Assembly (NCBI GenBank): GCA_016748015.1
Contig: JAAOMT010000603.1
Location: 188,021 to 252,020, forward strand
Length of the DNA stretch: 64,000 bases
From: Geosiphon pyriformis
Lineage: Eukaryota > Glomeromycota > Glomeromycetes > Archaeosporales > Geosiphonaceae
Reading direction: 5' to 3'
Shown: positions 38,438 through 53,284 of the stretch, in pieces
How the letters are laid out: every line of letters starts with the position of its first letter
Numbering within the stretch: position 1 is the stretch's first letter
The notes under the pieces: generated by a model
The model's database searches: none
The model's input: the letters and a program-made list of their open reading frames with translations, nothing else
What the model was told of the DNA's origin: nothing
Program-made: the position numbers and the translations under genes

Positions 38438-40345
38438 TGAAAATTGGAGGAAACTGACAAATTCAAGCCAGAACACAAACAATTCAATCTTACCAAAACT
38501 GAATTAACTGACACATCTAACACCACTATTTTAGACTCCAAACTACCTACTTTAGTGGTTAAAATTTTAGAACTACTAGAGCTGAAACCAGACATCTCAA
38601 TATTAACACTAGTGAAAAGAAGAACAAATGGCACCAACACATCATCTATGGCCATATTTGAATCCAAACCTGATTCCAAAAATACAAAAGCAACAAAAGA
38701 GGGGGTAAAAGGTAAAAGTGCCAAAAACACCAATTCAACGAGACTTAACTTTTTTAAGATACCAGAAACTTGGTCTGACAAGAGCTCTACAAAGCATTCT
38801 AAAGAAGCCAAACAGTCATACAAGTTAGAATTACTAGGGGAAGCAAGAATTGCAGAAAAGATTCCAATACCAGAAGATAAACTAGTACCAGAAAAAAATG
38901 AAAAAACCACATATAAAGGAGAGCCACCAGCAACTTGGGCCCAAGTTTTACCACCAAAAGAAACCAGGTGGACAATTAGAGCCTGCTTCTTCTTATATAT
39001 ATTGGCTAAACAAATCTGATTATAAGCAGTCACCACCCACCTATTACAAACACCTGAATTCTCACCTAAAAAACAATCACTAAAGATGTGACCAAATTGT
39101 TTACACAATGCACAGCAAACCAAAGAGAGACCAGCCCAGTGCAAATTCATATTCTTAAATACTGGAGTAGAACCAATAACAGCCAATTTGGATGCTTTAT
39201 CAGCAAAACACAGAATTACACATTTATTATGCACATATAAACCAGGATTATGGCCAATGAAGCAAGTTTTTCTATCATATAAATCCAGCAAATCTAATAA
39301 ATCATAAGCTGTGATACCAATTGGAAAGTATAATAATAATCTTTCAGTACTCATGTTTATTTGTTATCAATAACCTTTGTTATACACACAAAGTTTTTTT
39401 CTATGAAAACAGACTATTTAGCTGTGACCAAATCAGCTAATTCAGATGATTTATATTCCACAAAAGCTTTTTGCCACAAATCAATTAATTGTATCTTGAT
39501 TGACACAATCTTGCCAAACTTGGAAAAAACAAATTTCACAGCCAATTTGGGAAGATTAACAGGAATCTTCTTGACAACAATTTCTCAATCTGAGCATTTG
39601 TTTATTTGTCTAACATTATTATTAACTAAAATATTCTTACTAATAGTTAATTCTTTTGTCTTTTTCAAACTTAATTTGGATGTAAGAACTTTGAGAGAGT
39701 TAAAGCTCTTCCAAAACCATCCACTTAATAAAAGATTTTTTTTACTGAAATTAACTTATCACTAATAGACTTGCCAAATACTACAAAAAACTCAATATTA
39801 AGTGCAAAAAATTTTGTCAAATTGAAACTCTGCCTTTCTGGGACATATAACTCGAGTGACAGCAACTGATTGGATCCAACAATTACACAAAAAGGAAGTT
39901 TTAATGCTTCATTATTGTCACTCATATGTCTAAATACAGGCCATTTTGGTGGGTTGTCTAACATGTATGTTCAAATGTGAGTTTTTTTCAGAGTAGTATC
40001 ATTCATATTATCATCCTCACCTGATTCTGTGTAATTGGTTTTTTCAGCAACTGTGTTTGTCATATTTTCAACATCCAAAAGTCCAGTTACACTGCTATTA
40101 ACACTGCCAACTTCATTATCTCACAATATTACAGACTTTCCACTAAAGACACCAATATCAATAAGATTTAACAGGCCAGCAGATAAGTTAACCACACTGA
40201 TATTCACAATAGACTTTTTTAGTTTTTTATAAGACACATTTCAGAAGTAAATGCTTTCTACACATTTGCTCTTAGCACTTGAGTGAATCTCCAAACTAGC
40301 CAAGTTTAAACCAAAACCATCAGCAGAAGCATTCACTAGATCCAT
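38434..40345 (-). pseudogene. LINE E ORF1, broken
   Basis: The ATG at 40345 opens MDLVNASADGFGLNLASLE and meets a stop after ~35 codons. The tract matching the G7 of copy D reads GGAAGAG here (~39708-39714) and is in frame. The RRM-like part (39600-39380) is broken by several stops. The last 306 codons (39354-38434) are open and hold an intact CCHC knuckle CALCKQFGHIFSDC (~39110-39068) and a coiled-coil-like end. The stop TAA (38436-38434) overlaps the ORF2 start position. Confidence 0.78.
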
Positions 40346-40485
40346 AACAACAAAAGGAGAAAAGTCAAAAAAAATAATTAAAGAGGAGACAAGGAGAAAA
40401 AGAAAAAAAACTAAATAAATCTTTGATAAAATTTTGCTTTTGTTGTGGTCAAGAGATCGACAAGAGAAAAAATTTTTATTTTATT

Positions 40486-42563
40486 GTTTTTAATAATATT
40501 TAAAAAACAATTTTTAATTATCAAAAATTTTTTAAATAAATAGTATTTACTTTAATACTTAGTGTTATTTTTAAAATTAAATTAGCTTTTATTAATTTTT
40601 TGTTTAATTTATTGTTTGGCTTTGTTAAGTTTAAATCAATTTTAAAAAACAATATTAAGTTGTTTTATATAGATTTTGCTTTTAATGTTTTTTAGTTATT
40701 GTTATTAAAATTTTTTTTAATAATTTTTTTTTCTTAACTATACTTAAAATTACAAAGTTTTTTGTAATAAATTTTGTTTTTATTTTTTTTTTATTGTATT
40801 TTGTAATGTTTTTTTTAACATATTTTTTAATATTATTAAAAATACTCTTAGTGTTTTTTGTTATTATTTTGGTTAAATTAAAGTTTATTAACTTATAATA
40901 ATATGTTATTGTTTATTTTAAAAAAAAATTTTAATTGTTATTGTTTTTGTTTATTGATTTATACTAATAAAAAAAGAAAGTATTAGAATTTTTTTTGTTT
41001 AACCAAAAAAATTATTATTTTAAAAAATATTTTTAAGACTAAATTAATTAATTTTTTTTTAACTATACTGCTTTTGAAATTAGTAATTTGATTTTTTAAG
41101 TTAGTAATTATATTTATTTATTTTTTGTTCTTTTAATTTTTATTATTGTTAATGTTTTGCTATTATAATCTTTAAATTTTTAGAAATTTTAAATCTTACT
41201 ATATTAAAAATTAATATATTATATAAATATTGTATTTAATAAAAAACTTTTAAATATTAATATTACTAAAAATATTAGAATTTTAATTTGGTTATTTTAA
41301 TTAAGTTTATTAGTTATTTTAATTATTTCTTTTTGGTTAAAAATATATACAAAAATCTTAAAATACTTTTTTTTTGGTTTTTATAGAATATATTATTAAG
41401 AATTTTATTACTATTTTGGCTAGTTTGTTTAAAAACTTTGCTAATTTTAAAGCTAAAATAGAATTTATTAACATAAATTATAAAAATTTAAATACTATTA
41501 AAAATATTTTTTAAATAGCTTAATTATTAATTATTTAATAGCTTTATGACAAATAAATAATCTTAATATTAAGTATAATATTAAAAAAACCAGAGATTTT
41601 ATAAGTTGAATTTTTTTTTGTTTTTTTTAATTTAGCTTAGATTAATTTAAGTAGTTAATTATATGTAAAAAGCATTTAATTTGAATTTTACAATAAGTAT
41701 ATTATATTAAATAGTAATTAAATTATATTTTATTAAAACATAATAAAAAAATCAGTTATTATTTTATAATATAAGTTTTAATAATAAAAAAATTATTATA
41801 ATTAATTATACAAAAACCAAAGTTTATAATATTTTAATAAAATTTATTTTAAATAATAAATTTGTTAAAAATATTATAATTTTTTAATTAATTAGCCAAC
41901 TAAATTTTATAGTTAATTAAAATACTATAATTTAAAAAATTATAATATATAAAAATACAAAATTATTATATTTACAAAAATATTAAGAATAAATATTAAA
42001 AATAAATCTTAATAAATAATAATTGGTTTACAAAAAAAATTATTTTAAACTAAATTATATAAAAATTACAAATTAATTATTAAAATTAACATATCTGAAT
42101 TTTAATAATATATAATTATTTTACCAAAATTATTATTAATAAACAATTTATTTTTAAGTTTAAAAAATCCAAATATTGTTAATTATTAAAACATTTTAAG
42201 TTTTATAAACTAATAATTAAAAACCAAAATTATTATTAATATTAATTTTAAAAACAAAAAAAAACAACCAAATTAAATAATAGTAATTTTATAATAATAT
42301 AATTAATATTACCAATAACTTAAAATTAAAATATTTAATTTATCAAAAAATATTATTATTAATAATTATTTATATTGTATTTTACAAAAACTTATTTAAT
42401 TTCAATATTTTTTATAATAATAAATAATATAATAAAACTTTATTTTATTAATTATATTTGATTAAAAATATTTGTTTTTGTAAATTAAATTTATTTTTAA
42501 TATATAGATTATTATTTTGTTATTATATATATATTATAAAATATATTTTTTAAAAGAAAAAAG
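40486..42563. other. AT-rich desert before the gene block
   Basis: About 2 kb of A+T sequence. No open frame, RNA gene or recognisable element was found. Composition rises abruptly near 43.2 kb, where the kinase 5' region begins. Confidence 0.6.
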
Positions 42564-44702
<2,139 letters not shown>

Positions 44703-44722
44703 NNNNNNNNNNNNNNNNNNNN
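44703..44722. other. Assembly gap (20 N)
   Basis: A run of 20 N between the two exact copies; the right copy begins immediately after it. Confidence 0.99.
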
Positions 44723-46861
44723 TTTTTTTTATATAATTATATAATTACATATAAGTTTGTTTATTTTTTAAAATTATTTTATAGTTGTTTAATTATTAAT
44801 TATAAATATATTAATATATTTTTAAATACTTTTTTATTAAGTTTTATATTTTAAGAAAAAAATTTATAAAATTTATAATTAAATTAAAAATTTTAAACTA
44901 ATTAACAACTCTTTAAAATAAGTTACTATATTTAAAAATCTTCTATAATTAAAGTTAAATAACAAAAAAAACTTAAATTTAAAAATAGATTACAATTATA
45001 AAATTAGGCCAAAATTCTAACAACAATATATAAATATTAAATTTGGAGTTATTTTCAACAAAATAAATATTATTAAAAACACAAAAATTTTTAATAACAA
45101 GAATAAAAATTGTAAATAAATTACAATAATTACAAAATTTATAAACAGCAGTATAAAAAATATTTATATAATTGTAAAATTATAAACTTTTTAAAATTTC
45201 AATGGATTATAACAATTATAAAAATTATAAAAAAAACAGTATAAAAAACATTTTTGTAATTACAAAAGTTGTAACAAACAATTTTATATGACTTTGCATT
45301 AAATACATTATATATATCAAATCAAATTAAATCTTGAAAGAATTAACCAAATGTTAGTTTTTGGTAATTGCTTTTTGTAAAAATCCAAAGTTCTTGAACA
45401 GGATTTATTTTTTTCTAAAAAAAAAGTTAAAATTGTCTTTATTTCTTATAAAAATTGATAAAATTCTATTTGGTGAAAGGTAAAATTATCTTCTTGCTGG
45501 ATTTTAACACTTAATTCATTTCCAATATCCAACATTTTTACAGAAAGGCAGCACAAGAAATTTTGAAGTGTTGCACAAGGCCTTAAAGGTTGTAATGATT
45601 GAGGTGAAACTAAATATTTGTTATGTTCGAGGAAATCAAGATTCGAAATGTATAATTAAAAATCAAACATGAATGATCGCCACTGTCACAAATTTCCGAG
45701 ACCGTTGTTTTTAGGCATTCCAGCTTTTTCTTAAGGATATTTAAAAGAATTTCTTATTCAAGACAAAGCCTCAGAAATGGTCAAAGAACAGCAGCAGCAA
45801 CAATATCAACAGCAATACACACATCACAATCACTATCAATACCATCAACAGCAATATTCACAAGCCCAACCTTTGCAACATAACTTACCTCCAGGTCTTC
45901 CAGCAGCTCTGGTTCAAAATCCACACGCTGCTTCACTAACAATCTCAGCCAATTCACCTGCACTGTCATGTAGTAGTAGCAGTAGTAGTAGTCACAGTAA
46001 AGCACCTAACGGGTTATCAATAACTGGACAAACACACTTACCACTATTAAATCAACATAATTCATATTCAATTTCTCATCTTCCCAATAATCCTTACCCA
46101 ACTTCCTATAGTAGTTATTCACAGCAGCAACAATTCTTTGCACAATTGCAAGCTTCTCAACACCCTCATGACTTACAACCTTCTTTTCATCAAGTTAACA
46201 ATGGGCCTAACGTAAATGTAAAGTTTCATCTGACAGACTTCTCCATCTGTCGTACTTTAGGGACTGGTTCGTTTGGTCGAGTACATTTAGTTCAATCAAG
46301 GCGTAATAATAAATATTATGCAATGAAGGTGCTCAAAAAATCAGAAGTGGTCCGTTTGAAGCAAGTGGAGCATACCAATAATGAGAAACGCGTTCTTGAG
46401 CAAGTAAATCATCCATTTTTAGTAAATCTGTGGGGTTCTTTTCAAGATAGCGCAAATCTTTATATGGTAATGGACTATGTTGTTGGAGGAGAGTTATTTA
46501 GTGTTTTAAGGAAGACCAAGGTATTTTTTGATTTATCATTTATTAACTCTAATTTGGAAGGAATCTGATTAGTCGAATCAATTGATTAATCAACAATTTT
46601 AACAACCGCATCTATCTGCTTAATTTAGAGATTTCCAAATCACGTGGCACAGTTCTACGCATCTGAAGTATTATTGGCATTTGAGTATTTGCACTCTAAA
46701 GATATCATTTATCGAGACCTAAAACCCGAGAACCTATTATTGGATCGACATGGACATATAAAAATTACAGATTTTGGATTTGCCAAACATGTTCCCGATA
46801 TTACTTGGACTCTATGCGGTACGCCTGATTACTTGGCCCCTGAAATTATACAATCAAAAGG
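44723..46861 (+). repeat. Exact duplication, right copy
   Basis: Same 2139 bp as 42564-44702. Its right boundary (46861) lies inside kinase exon 2, and the gene simply continues, which marks this copy as the one joined to the correct downstream sequence. Confidence 0.93.
45669..45734 (+). other. Possible upstream ORF of the PKA gene
   Basis: A 21-codon frame (MNDRHCHKFPR...) ends in TAA 42 bp before the kinase ATG. It also exists in the duplicate (43510-43575). Whether it lies in the mature 5' leader is unknown; a GT-AG intron could remove it. Confidence 0.3.
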
Positions 46862-47279
46862 TTATGGCAAAGCGGTGGATTGGTACTCGCTTGGTGTTTT
46901 AATCTTCGAAATGTTAGCCGGGTACCCACCATTCTACGATGATGATCATATGCGACTTTATGAAAAGATACTAGGTGGTCGAATAAAATATCCAGGATAT
47001 TTTGAACCTGCTGCTAAAGAATTATTAAAACGATTATTAACGGCCGATCTTACCAAAAGATATGGAAATCTGAAGGGTGGCAGCGAAGATATTAAACGAC
47101 ATAATTGGTTCAGGGGTGTTGATTGGGATCGTGTCTTAAGGCGAGAGATTCAGGCTCCTTATATACCAAATGTGAGTGGGGAAGGTGACTCGAGCAATTT
47201 TGATTTGTACCCTGAAGAACGTGAACCTTATGGGGAGCCTTCCACTGACAAGTATCGTGAAAAATTCCCGAGTTTCTGA
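45777..47279 (+). CDS. cAMP-dependent protein kinase (PKA) catalytic subunit
   Basis: Two exons, 45777-46520 and 46629-47279, with a 108 bp GT-AG intron; 464 residues. Residues 1-148 are a low-complexity leader rich in Gln, His and Ser, with CAG/CAA runs. The AGC kinase domain starts at ~151. It has the glycine loop GTGSFG (162-167), Lys184 in YAMKV, catalytic YRDLKPEN (Asp278), DFG (296-298), the activation-loop Thr309 in [14 protein letters not shown], and a C-tail ending EKFPSF. PKA phosphorylates Ser/Thr targets after cAMP frees it from the regulatory subunit. A long Gln-rich leader is common in fungal PKA. It could be called TPK; I cannot tell paralogues apart. Confidence 0.94.
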
Positions 47280-47903
47280 TTCGGGACTCTGAGGAAATGA
47301 TGATTCACGCTCGAGAGAATTCTAAGAAAAAAAAGATGATGTTGACCAAGGAAAAATTTAACTGGAAAGTTTTATTTCCTGATTGTCTAAACGCTTATGA
47401 GGAAGAAGGGAAAACCCTTTCTATTGCCAGTTCAGAAACCCAACTAATCTACTGCGTAGAATTTCAGATTTACTGAATTAAAAGGGCAATTTTATAATTT
47501 ATAAAGCCTCAAAATGAACTTTTGTTCAATATGTGTATACCAGCCGTAATTTTTGTATTATTTATTTCAATGAAATAGTAGCAAAAGATCAGCTACGATA
47601 TCATTTCAATCTACATTTTGGAAGATGGAAGTAATTGCATGACCAAAAATTTGAAAAGGGCAAAGTAAATAAAATATGAATCCTAGTAATATCTTGTGGG
47701 TATTTGGTTGGCAAGCTTAAATTTGGAAAGTATCCCAAGACTCGTATCTACACTTCCAAATAAGCATTTCTTGAATTGGAATCACATCAATATATATCTG
47801 AATTTTCAGGACGCCCTTCCTTCGATGTATAACGCTCTTTAACCACCTATGTCTTAAATGAAAACCATCATCAAATCATATACCGTTATCAGGCTGGCAT
47901 AGA
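47280..47903. other. Convergent intergenic region, PKA to LSM2
   Basis: About 620 bp of 3' flanking DNA of both genes. No open frame or RNA gene was recognised. Confidence 0.6.
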
Positions 47904-48634
47904 TTAACGAGGTGCAGGTGTCGGTTGTTGAGCTTCCCTACGCGCAGCATCCTGTAACAAAGCAGTATCAACTGCACTCGCTGGAAGTTTCACATACCGA
48001 ACTACTGATCCACGTATGAAGCAATTCTTTACGGCCATCTAGGGTAAAGCCCAGAGCATGTTTCCACCGTAGTATTAGAAAAATAAAACTAAGCACAAAA
48101 AATAAAATTACGAACAAAGAAACATTTGAAATCTACCATATGAGGATACTTGAGCTCCTCCATTACGTGAATATCGTCCAGTTTAATATTTAAGAATTGA
48201 TCTACAGATACCAGGATCCCAGTAATTGCTAGGTCATTTTTGAGTTCCACAGTCACCTGTTGACCCACAAGTGTTTTAAAGAATGAATAAAACAACTGTG
48301 TGTATTAGGGTTTGGCGGACGATTGTAGAAAAAGATCTTATTAGCCAGAGTATGAAAAGAAAAACATATCAATCAATAAAGAGCATAATAGCCGGAACAC
48401 ACGAGTATTTAGTTAAGATAACGGAAAATTGATGTATGATGTTTCTGCAACTTTATTAATAAAAAAACAACTGCGAAAGCCAAAGTTTTTTTTAAACTTT
48501 CAGAATGTTGCGAATGCGTAAAATTGTAACTGTAATTTCCTATTTCCACGAATTTGCAAAAGGCAGATTTTAAACCTAAACCCCTCAACCGCACAATAAA
48601 ATAAAAATTCAAGAATTATTACTCACATTACCAT
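47904..48634 (-). CDS. LSM2: U6 snRNA-associated Sm-like protein LSm2
   Basis: Three exons on the minus strand: 48634-48632, 48295-48137 and 48038-47904; 98 residues (animal and yeast LSm2 are ~95). The product starts M|LFYSFFKTLVGQQVTVEL and includes the Sm1 motif (DQFLNIKLDDI) and the Sm2 motif (NCFIRGSVVRYVKLP). LSm2 is a ring subunit of LSm2-8, which binds the U6 snRNA 3' end in the nucleus, and of LSm1-7, which acts in cytoplasmic mRNA decapping. Exon 1 holds only the ATG codon before a donor GTAATGTGAGT. The 336 bp intron ends in CACAG. The second intron splits HM|MAVKN. Confidence 0.93.
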
Positions 48635-48854
48635 TTTTGAGAAAGAAAATATAGATTTGTAAAGCTTGTAGATTGTTTATTTCAAAAGTTTTACGGGTCA
48701 ATATTAAATTTTGAGGTGGCGTAGGAGCAAATTGATATAGCAGAGTAACACAGGGATACTTTGTCCAAGAATGTGGCTGATAAAGACAGGTTTTTTATAA
48801 ATTGTAGATTTCGTTCCATTATCCGTAATAAATTAATACTGTCCTAATAATTCC
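48635..48854. promoter_or_regulatory. Divergent promoter of LSM2 and ATG101
   Basis: The 220 bp between the two start codons must hold both promoters and both 5' leaders. I see no canonical TATA box placed for either gene. Confidence 0.55.
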
Positions 48855-49997
48855 ATGAATCCCGAGGTATTTCCGATCGATTTGGTAAGTTCTTTTTGCA
48901 TCCTTTCTTGTGACCGCAACTTATTAAACTTATCAATTTATCACCAGACGGTAGACCGTGATCTCGTCGGAGGTGTTTTACGCGGTTGGTTATGCAGTTA
49001 TCTCTATTGTCTTTCTGATATAGAGGGATTGAGTTTTCTACAGGAATATATGCATGAACCATCGCTTTCTCGCATGCTTTCATGTGCCCAATATAAATAG
49101 CAATCCTACATACTATCCTGTTCTATCGCGTTTATACAAACGTAAAACCAAAAGACGTGGATTTTTTGGAGATAACCTATGTAAAATATCCGAATCTTGT
49201 CTCTTGTTGATTCTTCTTGAACCATCAATCTCCAATTGGTTGTTTGAATAAGCAGCTATTCTTGGTTCATGTATATTATTACTGTTCAAGGATTAGTATA
49301 GGATATTAGAGGAAAGTTTTCTGAATAACTCGAATAATTCAATTAAAGGCGGCGATCGATGATCCCGAAATCGAGAAGGAAGTAAATGAGAAAGTGAAAC
49401 AATTTGAGCGTAATCTCGAAAGTCATGCTAGCCAAAAGGGCCAGGTTTGTTAGTGCATCGAAATTTCATAAATATCTATCCCGTTTTTGGGATTGGTAAG
49501 TAGTATATCTTCAAGAAAAACGAGGAATTTAACACTTCTCCAAAGATTGCCGTAATGTTTCACGAAAAACGTACCAAAAAAGCTTGGTTTTCCAAATCCG
49601 AAGAGGAAATCTGCTGGGAACAGTGGGCCATTACTATAAAAACTATAGTATGCCGCAGAGAAATTGGTATAATTTTTTTGCCAATTTTCTTCCCAGTTTC
49701 AAATATCAAATTTTAATATTATAGTCTCAACTTTTTTAGATCAATTGAAAATGCGAAAAGATATGAATAAACAATTGAATTATTGTCTTCTTAACATTAT
49801 ACGTTTTGTAAATGAAAAAAAGGATCATATTCCCCCCATTACCGAGGATAATAAGAAGAACCCATTCCCTTATCAGGTACACTTCCCATTTTGATCATTG
49901 AATATTGTCACGTTGTCTTGTGAATCATGATGTCCTCTTAGATCGTTATACCTGCAACCGATGACTCCTGGGGCTCGATGTTGAAGAGGATGCTTTA
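48855..49997 (+). CDS. ATG101: Autophagy-related protein 101
   Basis: Seven exons: 48855-48884, 48948-48984, 49101-49180, 49349-49444, 49546-49666, 49740-49876 and 49941-49997; 185 residues. All junctions are GT-AG and in frame. Visible segments are MNPEVFPIDL, TVDRDLVGGVLRAILHTILF, KPKDVDFLEITY, AAIDDPEIEKEVNEKVKQFE, then KKAWFSKSEEEICWEQW and a C-terminus DDSWGSMLKRML. Atg101 is a HORMA-domain protein that pairs with Atg13 in the Atg1/ULK1 kinase complex at the start of autophagosome formation. It occurs in animals, plants and many fungi but not budding yeast. The length fits short fungal forms (human ~218). The exon 2/3 junction was fixed by the conserved LHTIL block. Confidence 0.9.
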
Positions 49998-50460
49998 AAA
50001 TTCATGTTTAGAACAACTTCCTTCCATATTTGCCTTTTTGTTAGAATGAAATTCTAGACCATGCCTCCCGTATTATTTTGAATTTTTGTTTTCTCAATTG
50101 ATAATCATAATTTATTCATCATTAACACCCTCTGAGAGAATGTAAAAGAAATCCGAAGGTTTTTCTCATTCGAAACACAAACGAATACTCTGGTCGCCTT
50201 ATTTGCACTTATCTCATAATTGGTTGTTTCGTATCATATCCTTGTCCTAGACAGAGCAAACACATTGGATTTTTGGAACTTTGAACTATACCAATCAACA
50301 ATCCATGCATGTATGTTTTTGATAAGGATAGAAACGGTGCTATATCGCCCGTTTTTCTTTTCGAGAATTTAGCTACTAAATTATATATTAGTATATAGCT
50401 TAAAAGGCTGAAAAGATTGAGGGACTGGAGGAATAAGGTTCCGTAGCAAAAGAATTGGTT
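49998..50460. other. Convergent intergenic region, ATG101 to NSP1
   Basis: About 460 bp of 3' flanking DNA. Nothing recognised. Confidence 0.6.
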
Positions 50461-53284
50461 TCACCCGAAATTGCTTCGACGTTCTTCTGCTTTTCTATTG
50501 CGCACTGTATCCAAAGCATTCTGAGTTTCTCGAATTCGATCAGACATTTGGCTAGCAGTTTGATCAATCCATTGTAGTGATATTAAATGGGCGTTGAGAA
50601 TTTTGACAACTTCCTCAACCTATAAAATCGGATTTGATTAATAATGAAGAGTTCATGATAGAATTTATGAATCACAATTGCCAATATTATTACAGCATCA
50701 TCTTCTGCGTCTTCCATAATTCCTTCATTGTCGGGATCGTTTGAAACATTATCTATCCCAAAAGAAGTGTTCCGATTGATGTCAGTGATAATTGTCGACA
50801 ACTGTTGACTCATCGAAACCAAATCACGATTAATAGTTTCAGCGAGCTTATAACTGTTTATGACAAAATGAAGTAATTCTTAGTGAACTTTTAACGATGA
50901 TAATAAAAATATTCGCTTCCGCAATAAAACAAACGTTTTTTCTCTGGCCTTATCGGCCTTATTCTCTTTTGGAGCCTCATAATGCCTGGATTCGTAGTGT
51001 TGTAATAACTTTTCCATCTCTTGTTGCTTTTGTTCGAAATTTGCCAAGCTGATTTCAATTTCTCTTTGAATACCGTTGGCCTGTTCAATTTGTGCAACCA
51101 AATTAACCACCTTAAAGGGGTTTTTGAAAAATCAATAGGTTGATTCACATTGGGACAATAAATTATTATTGAAAACATGTCTTTTTTTTTTGCGACTTAC
51201 CCTTCCATTATTTTCCATTACTTTTAAATCCCATTCTGCAACCTCAACTGCCTGATTATGAAAAGTACGTTGACAATCTGTCAAATCCTTTGACCATCGA
51301 TTGATCATATCACTAATGGATGCATTCTGTAACCAGGTGGAGACTTCAGGAGTCGACGGAGCAGTCACTTTTGAGGGAGTAACGGTAGTGGTAAGAGTAG
51401 GAGCAGCAGCAGTAGTTTTGGCAGGAAGAATCGCAGCAGCAGTGCTAGCTGCTGCTGAGGTAGCTGTTTGGATTGTGGGGAGGGTTGAACCTGATTTATT
51501 GGTTGTTTCTGTTGGGATGAGATTTGATAATCCTGAAGAAACTGTCGTGGTTCCTGCCTGAGTTGTGGAAGTTATGTTAAATGGTGTTGCAGTGGTAGTC
51601 GAGGGTATTAATGGTGCGGTGAGGAGACCCGAGGGAGGCTTTTTCGTTGGATCAGCTTGTCAAGATCAAAAGGTTACCAGTAAAATTAAATTATGGTGCA
51701 TGCAGGAACTTATGTAAAATTAAATTGATAAGGGCACTGATTACCTGATGCTGTGACTTGTGTTGTCGCTGGCAAAGCTGCTTTTGCTTCCTTATTAAAG
51801 GTGAGATTGTTGGATGATGAGGTGTTGCTAGTAGCCCCATTCGCGACCCCTAAACGGGAAAAAATACTTTCCTTTTGAGCAGTGGGGGCTGGGGGCACAG
51901 ATGTAGATGCCGCAGTATCCTTTGTTTGAGCTCCAAAAGGAGTTTTCTGATCAGATACAAAAGAGCTGAAACCTAATGAAGAACCTGCTGTAGTTGCTGA
52001 TGAAGGCTTGTTTCCTAATCCTGCTAAGCTATTGAATCCAGCAGAATTTTGAGATGAAGAGGCTAAGTTGAAGACACCAGACGTAAACGATGTGTTATCT
52101 TTGTTATTATCGGTACTGGGTTGTTTATTTAGCAATGTACCGAAAGATGAGTTAGTAGATAATTTTGAAGTGGTCTGATTAGGATGAGAGAGAACAGGAA
52201 ATCCGGTAAAGGGTTTGGATTCAGGTTTGGAAACAGATGGTACAGTAGATGCACTAGAGTCTGATTTACTGAGAGTTCCAAATCCCAAAAAATCACTACC
52301 AGTTCCAAACGTAGAAGATTCAGTTGAAGTCGGAGCTACTGACGCTCCAAACTTTGATTGAAACGCGGAAGATCCTGCGGAAGTTTGCGCTGAAACACCA
52401 AACGCATTAGGAAAAGCCAATGCCCCGGTGGTCCCAGTTGAGGTTGTTGTTGAGTTGGAGGTATTAGTCGAAGGAAATGTAGATGCCTTGCCAAAACCAA
52501 AGCCAAGATTAGGAGCACTCGTGCTTGCAGCAGCACCAAAAGAGAGAGTACTTGTCCCTGAAGCTCCAATTGATGGTTTATTTGCTTGAGCAAAGAAGGA
52601 TGATGTAGTTGCTGGAACACCCGAAATTGAGTTGGTTGGTTGAGCACCAAATAAAGATGACTTAGTTGCTGAAGGGACACCAAAGCCACTGGCACTTGGT
52701 GCTCCCGTAGTAGAAGCAGCAGCAGCAGTAGAGGGTGTGCCAAACGCAACCGGAGCATTCGATGCTGGGGCACCGAAAGCAGACGTATTAGAGCCTTGTG
52801 ATGGAAAAAATGACGAAGGCCCTTTGTTTGTTTGGGAACCAAAAAGGGAACCATCATTTACTACCGGAGAGCCGAAAAGTGATGGGGTAGTGCCTGTTGA
52901 ACCGAAGGTCGAAGAGCCCCCACCTAGGGGCTTAAATCCGCCCTCTTTGCTACTAAAAATTCCTGTGTTCGCCGACTGCGTAGCATTTGAAGAATCAGAA
53001 GCTCCGAATAAATGTGTACTTGGGCCTTGTTGAGCTGGTGCATTAAAAGGTGCAGAATAACCCCACACGAGTTTCGAGTTTGTAGTTGCTTGTGCTGTTT
53101 GGTTATTTGCGGCATTACTTTGCCCTAATGACGGAGTGACACTTTGCCCTGGTGCTGATCCTAAGGAAAAATTTGTATTAAAATATAGTTTCAAACGGTG
53201 ACAACTTCTATAGCCATAAAATTCACCCCATTGCGATTTTGTTGCCGAATCAGCGTTCGAGTTATTGTTCGGGTTGAAGGACAT
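50461..53284 (-). CDS. NSP1: FG-repeat nucleoporin NSP1 (Nup62 family)
   Basis: Six exons: 53284-53227, 53160-51745, 51655-51201, 51110-50935, 50853-50694 and 50619-50461; 807 residues. The first ~490 residues are Ser/Thr/Asn-rich with many FG motifs (SLFGS, AFGAP, FGFGK, SFGTL). A Thr/Ala-rich linker follows. The C-terminal ~270 residues start at PEVSTWLQNASISDMINRWS and form the coiled-coil NSP1_C domain (VVNLVAQIEQANGIQREIEI, LAETINRDLVSMSQQLS), ending SNFG. The FG region forms the permeability barrier of the nuclear pore channel, and the coiled coils assemble with Nup54/Nup58-type partners. The first intron is 66 nt, a multiple of three and open, so its removal is inferred from splice signals. 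Confidence 0.92.

Larger units (their letters stand above)
33618..40485 (-). mobile_element. LINE copy E, full-length layout, heavily decayed
   Basis: Same architecture as the other copies. The 3' tail is a TAAA repeat and the 5' end (minus strand AAATTTTTTCTCTTGTCG) is near 40480. ORF1 is longer at its N-terminus than in B and D. Stops occur in every domain, and the base composition is shifted towards A+T as in copy A. Several ORF2 tail segments (e.g. FVHKFGLAFREEVWLTYVKH) group it with A rather than B and D. Confidence 0.87.

Noticed and set aside
49054-49251. A 65-codon plus-strand frame (MNHRFLACFHVPN...) as a separate gene.
   Set aside because: It overlaps ATG101 exon 3 and its flanking introns in another frame; the ATG101 exon model explains the region with conserved residues.
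52336-53033. Long frames on either strand inside NSP1 exon 2 (173 and 98 codons).
   Set aside because: They are shadows of the low-complexity FG-repeat coding sequence; composition is Leu/Arg- or Pro-rich with no domain.
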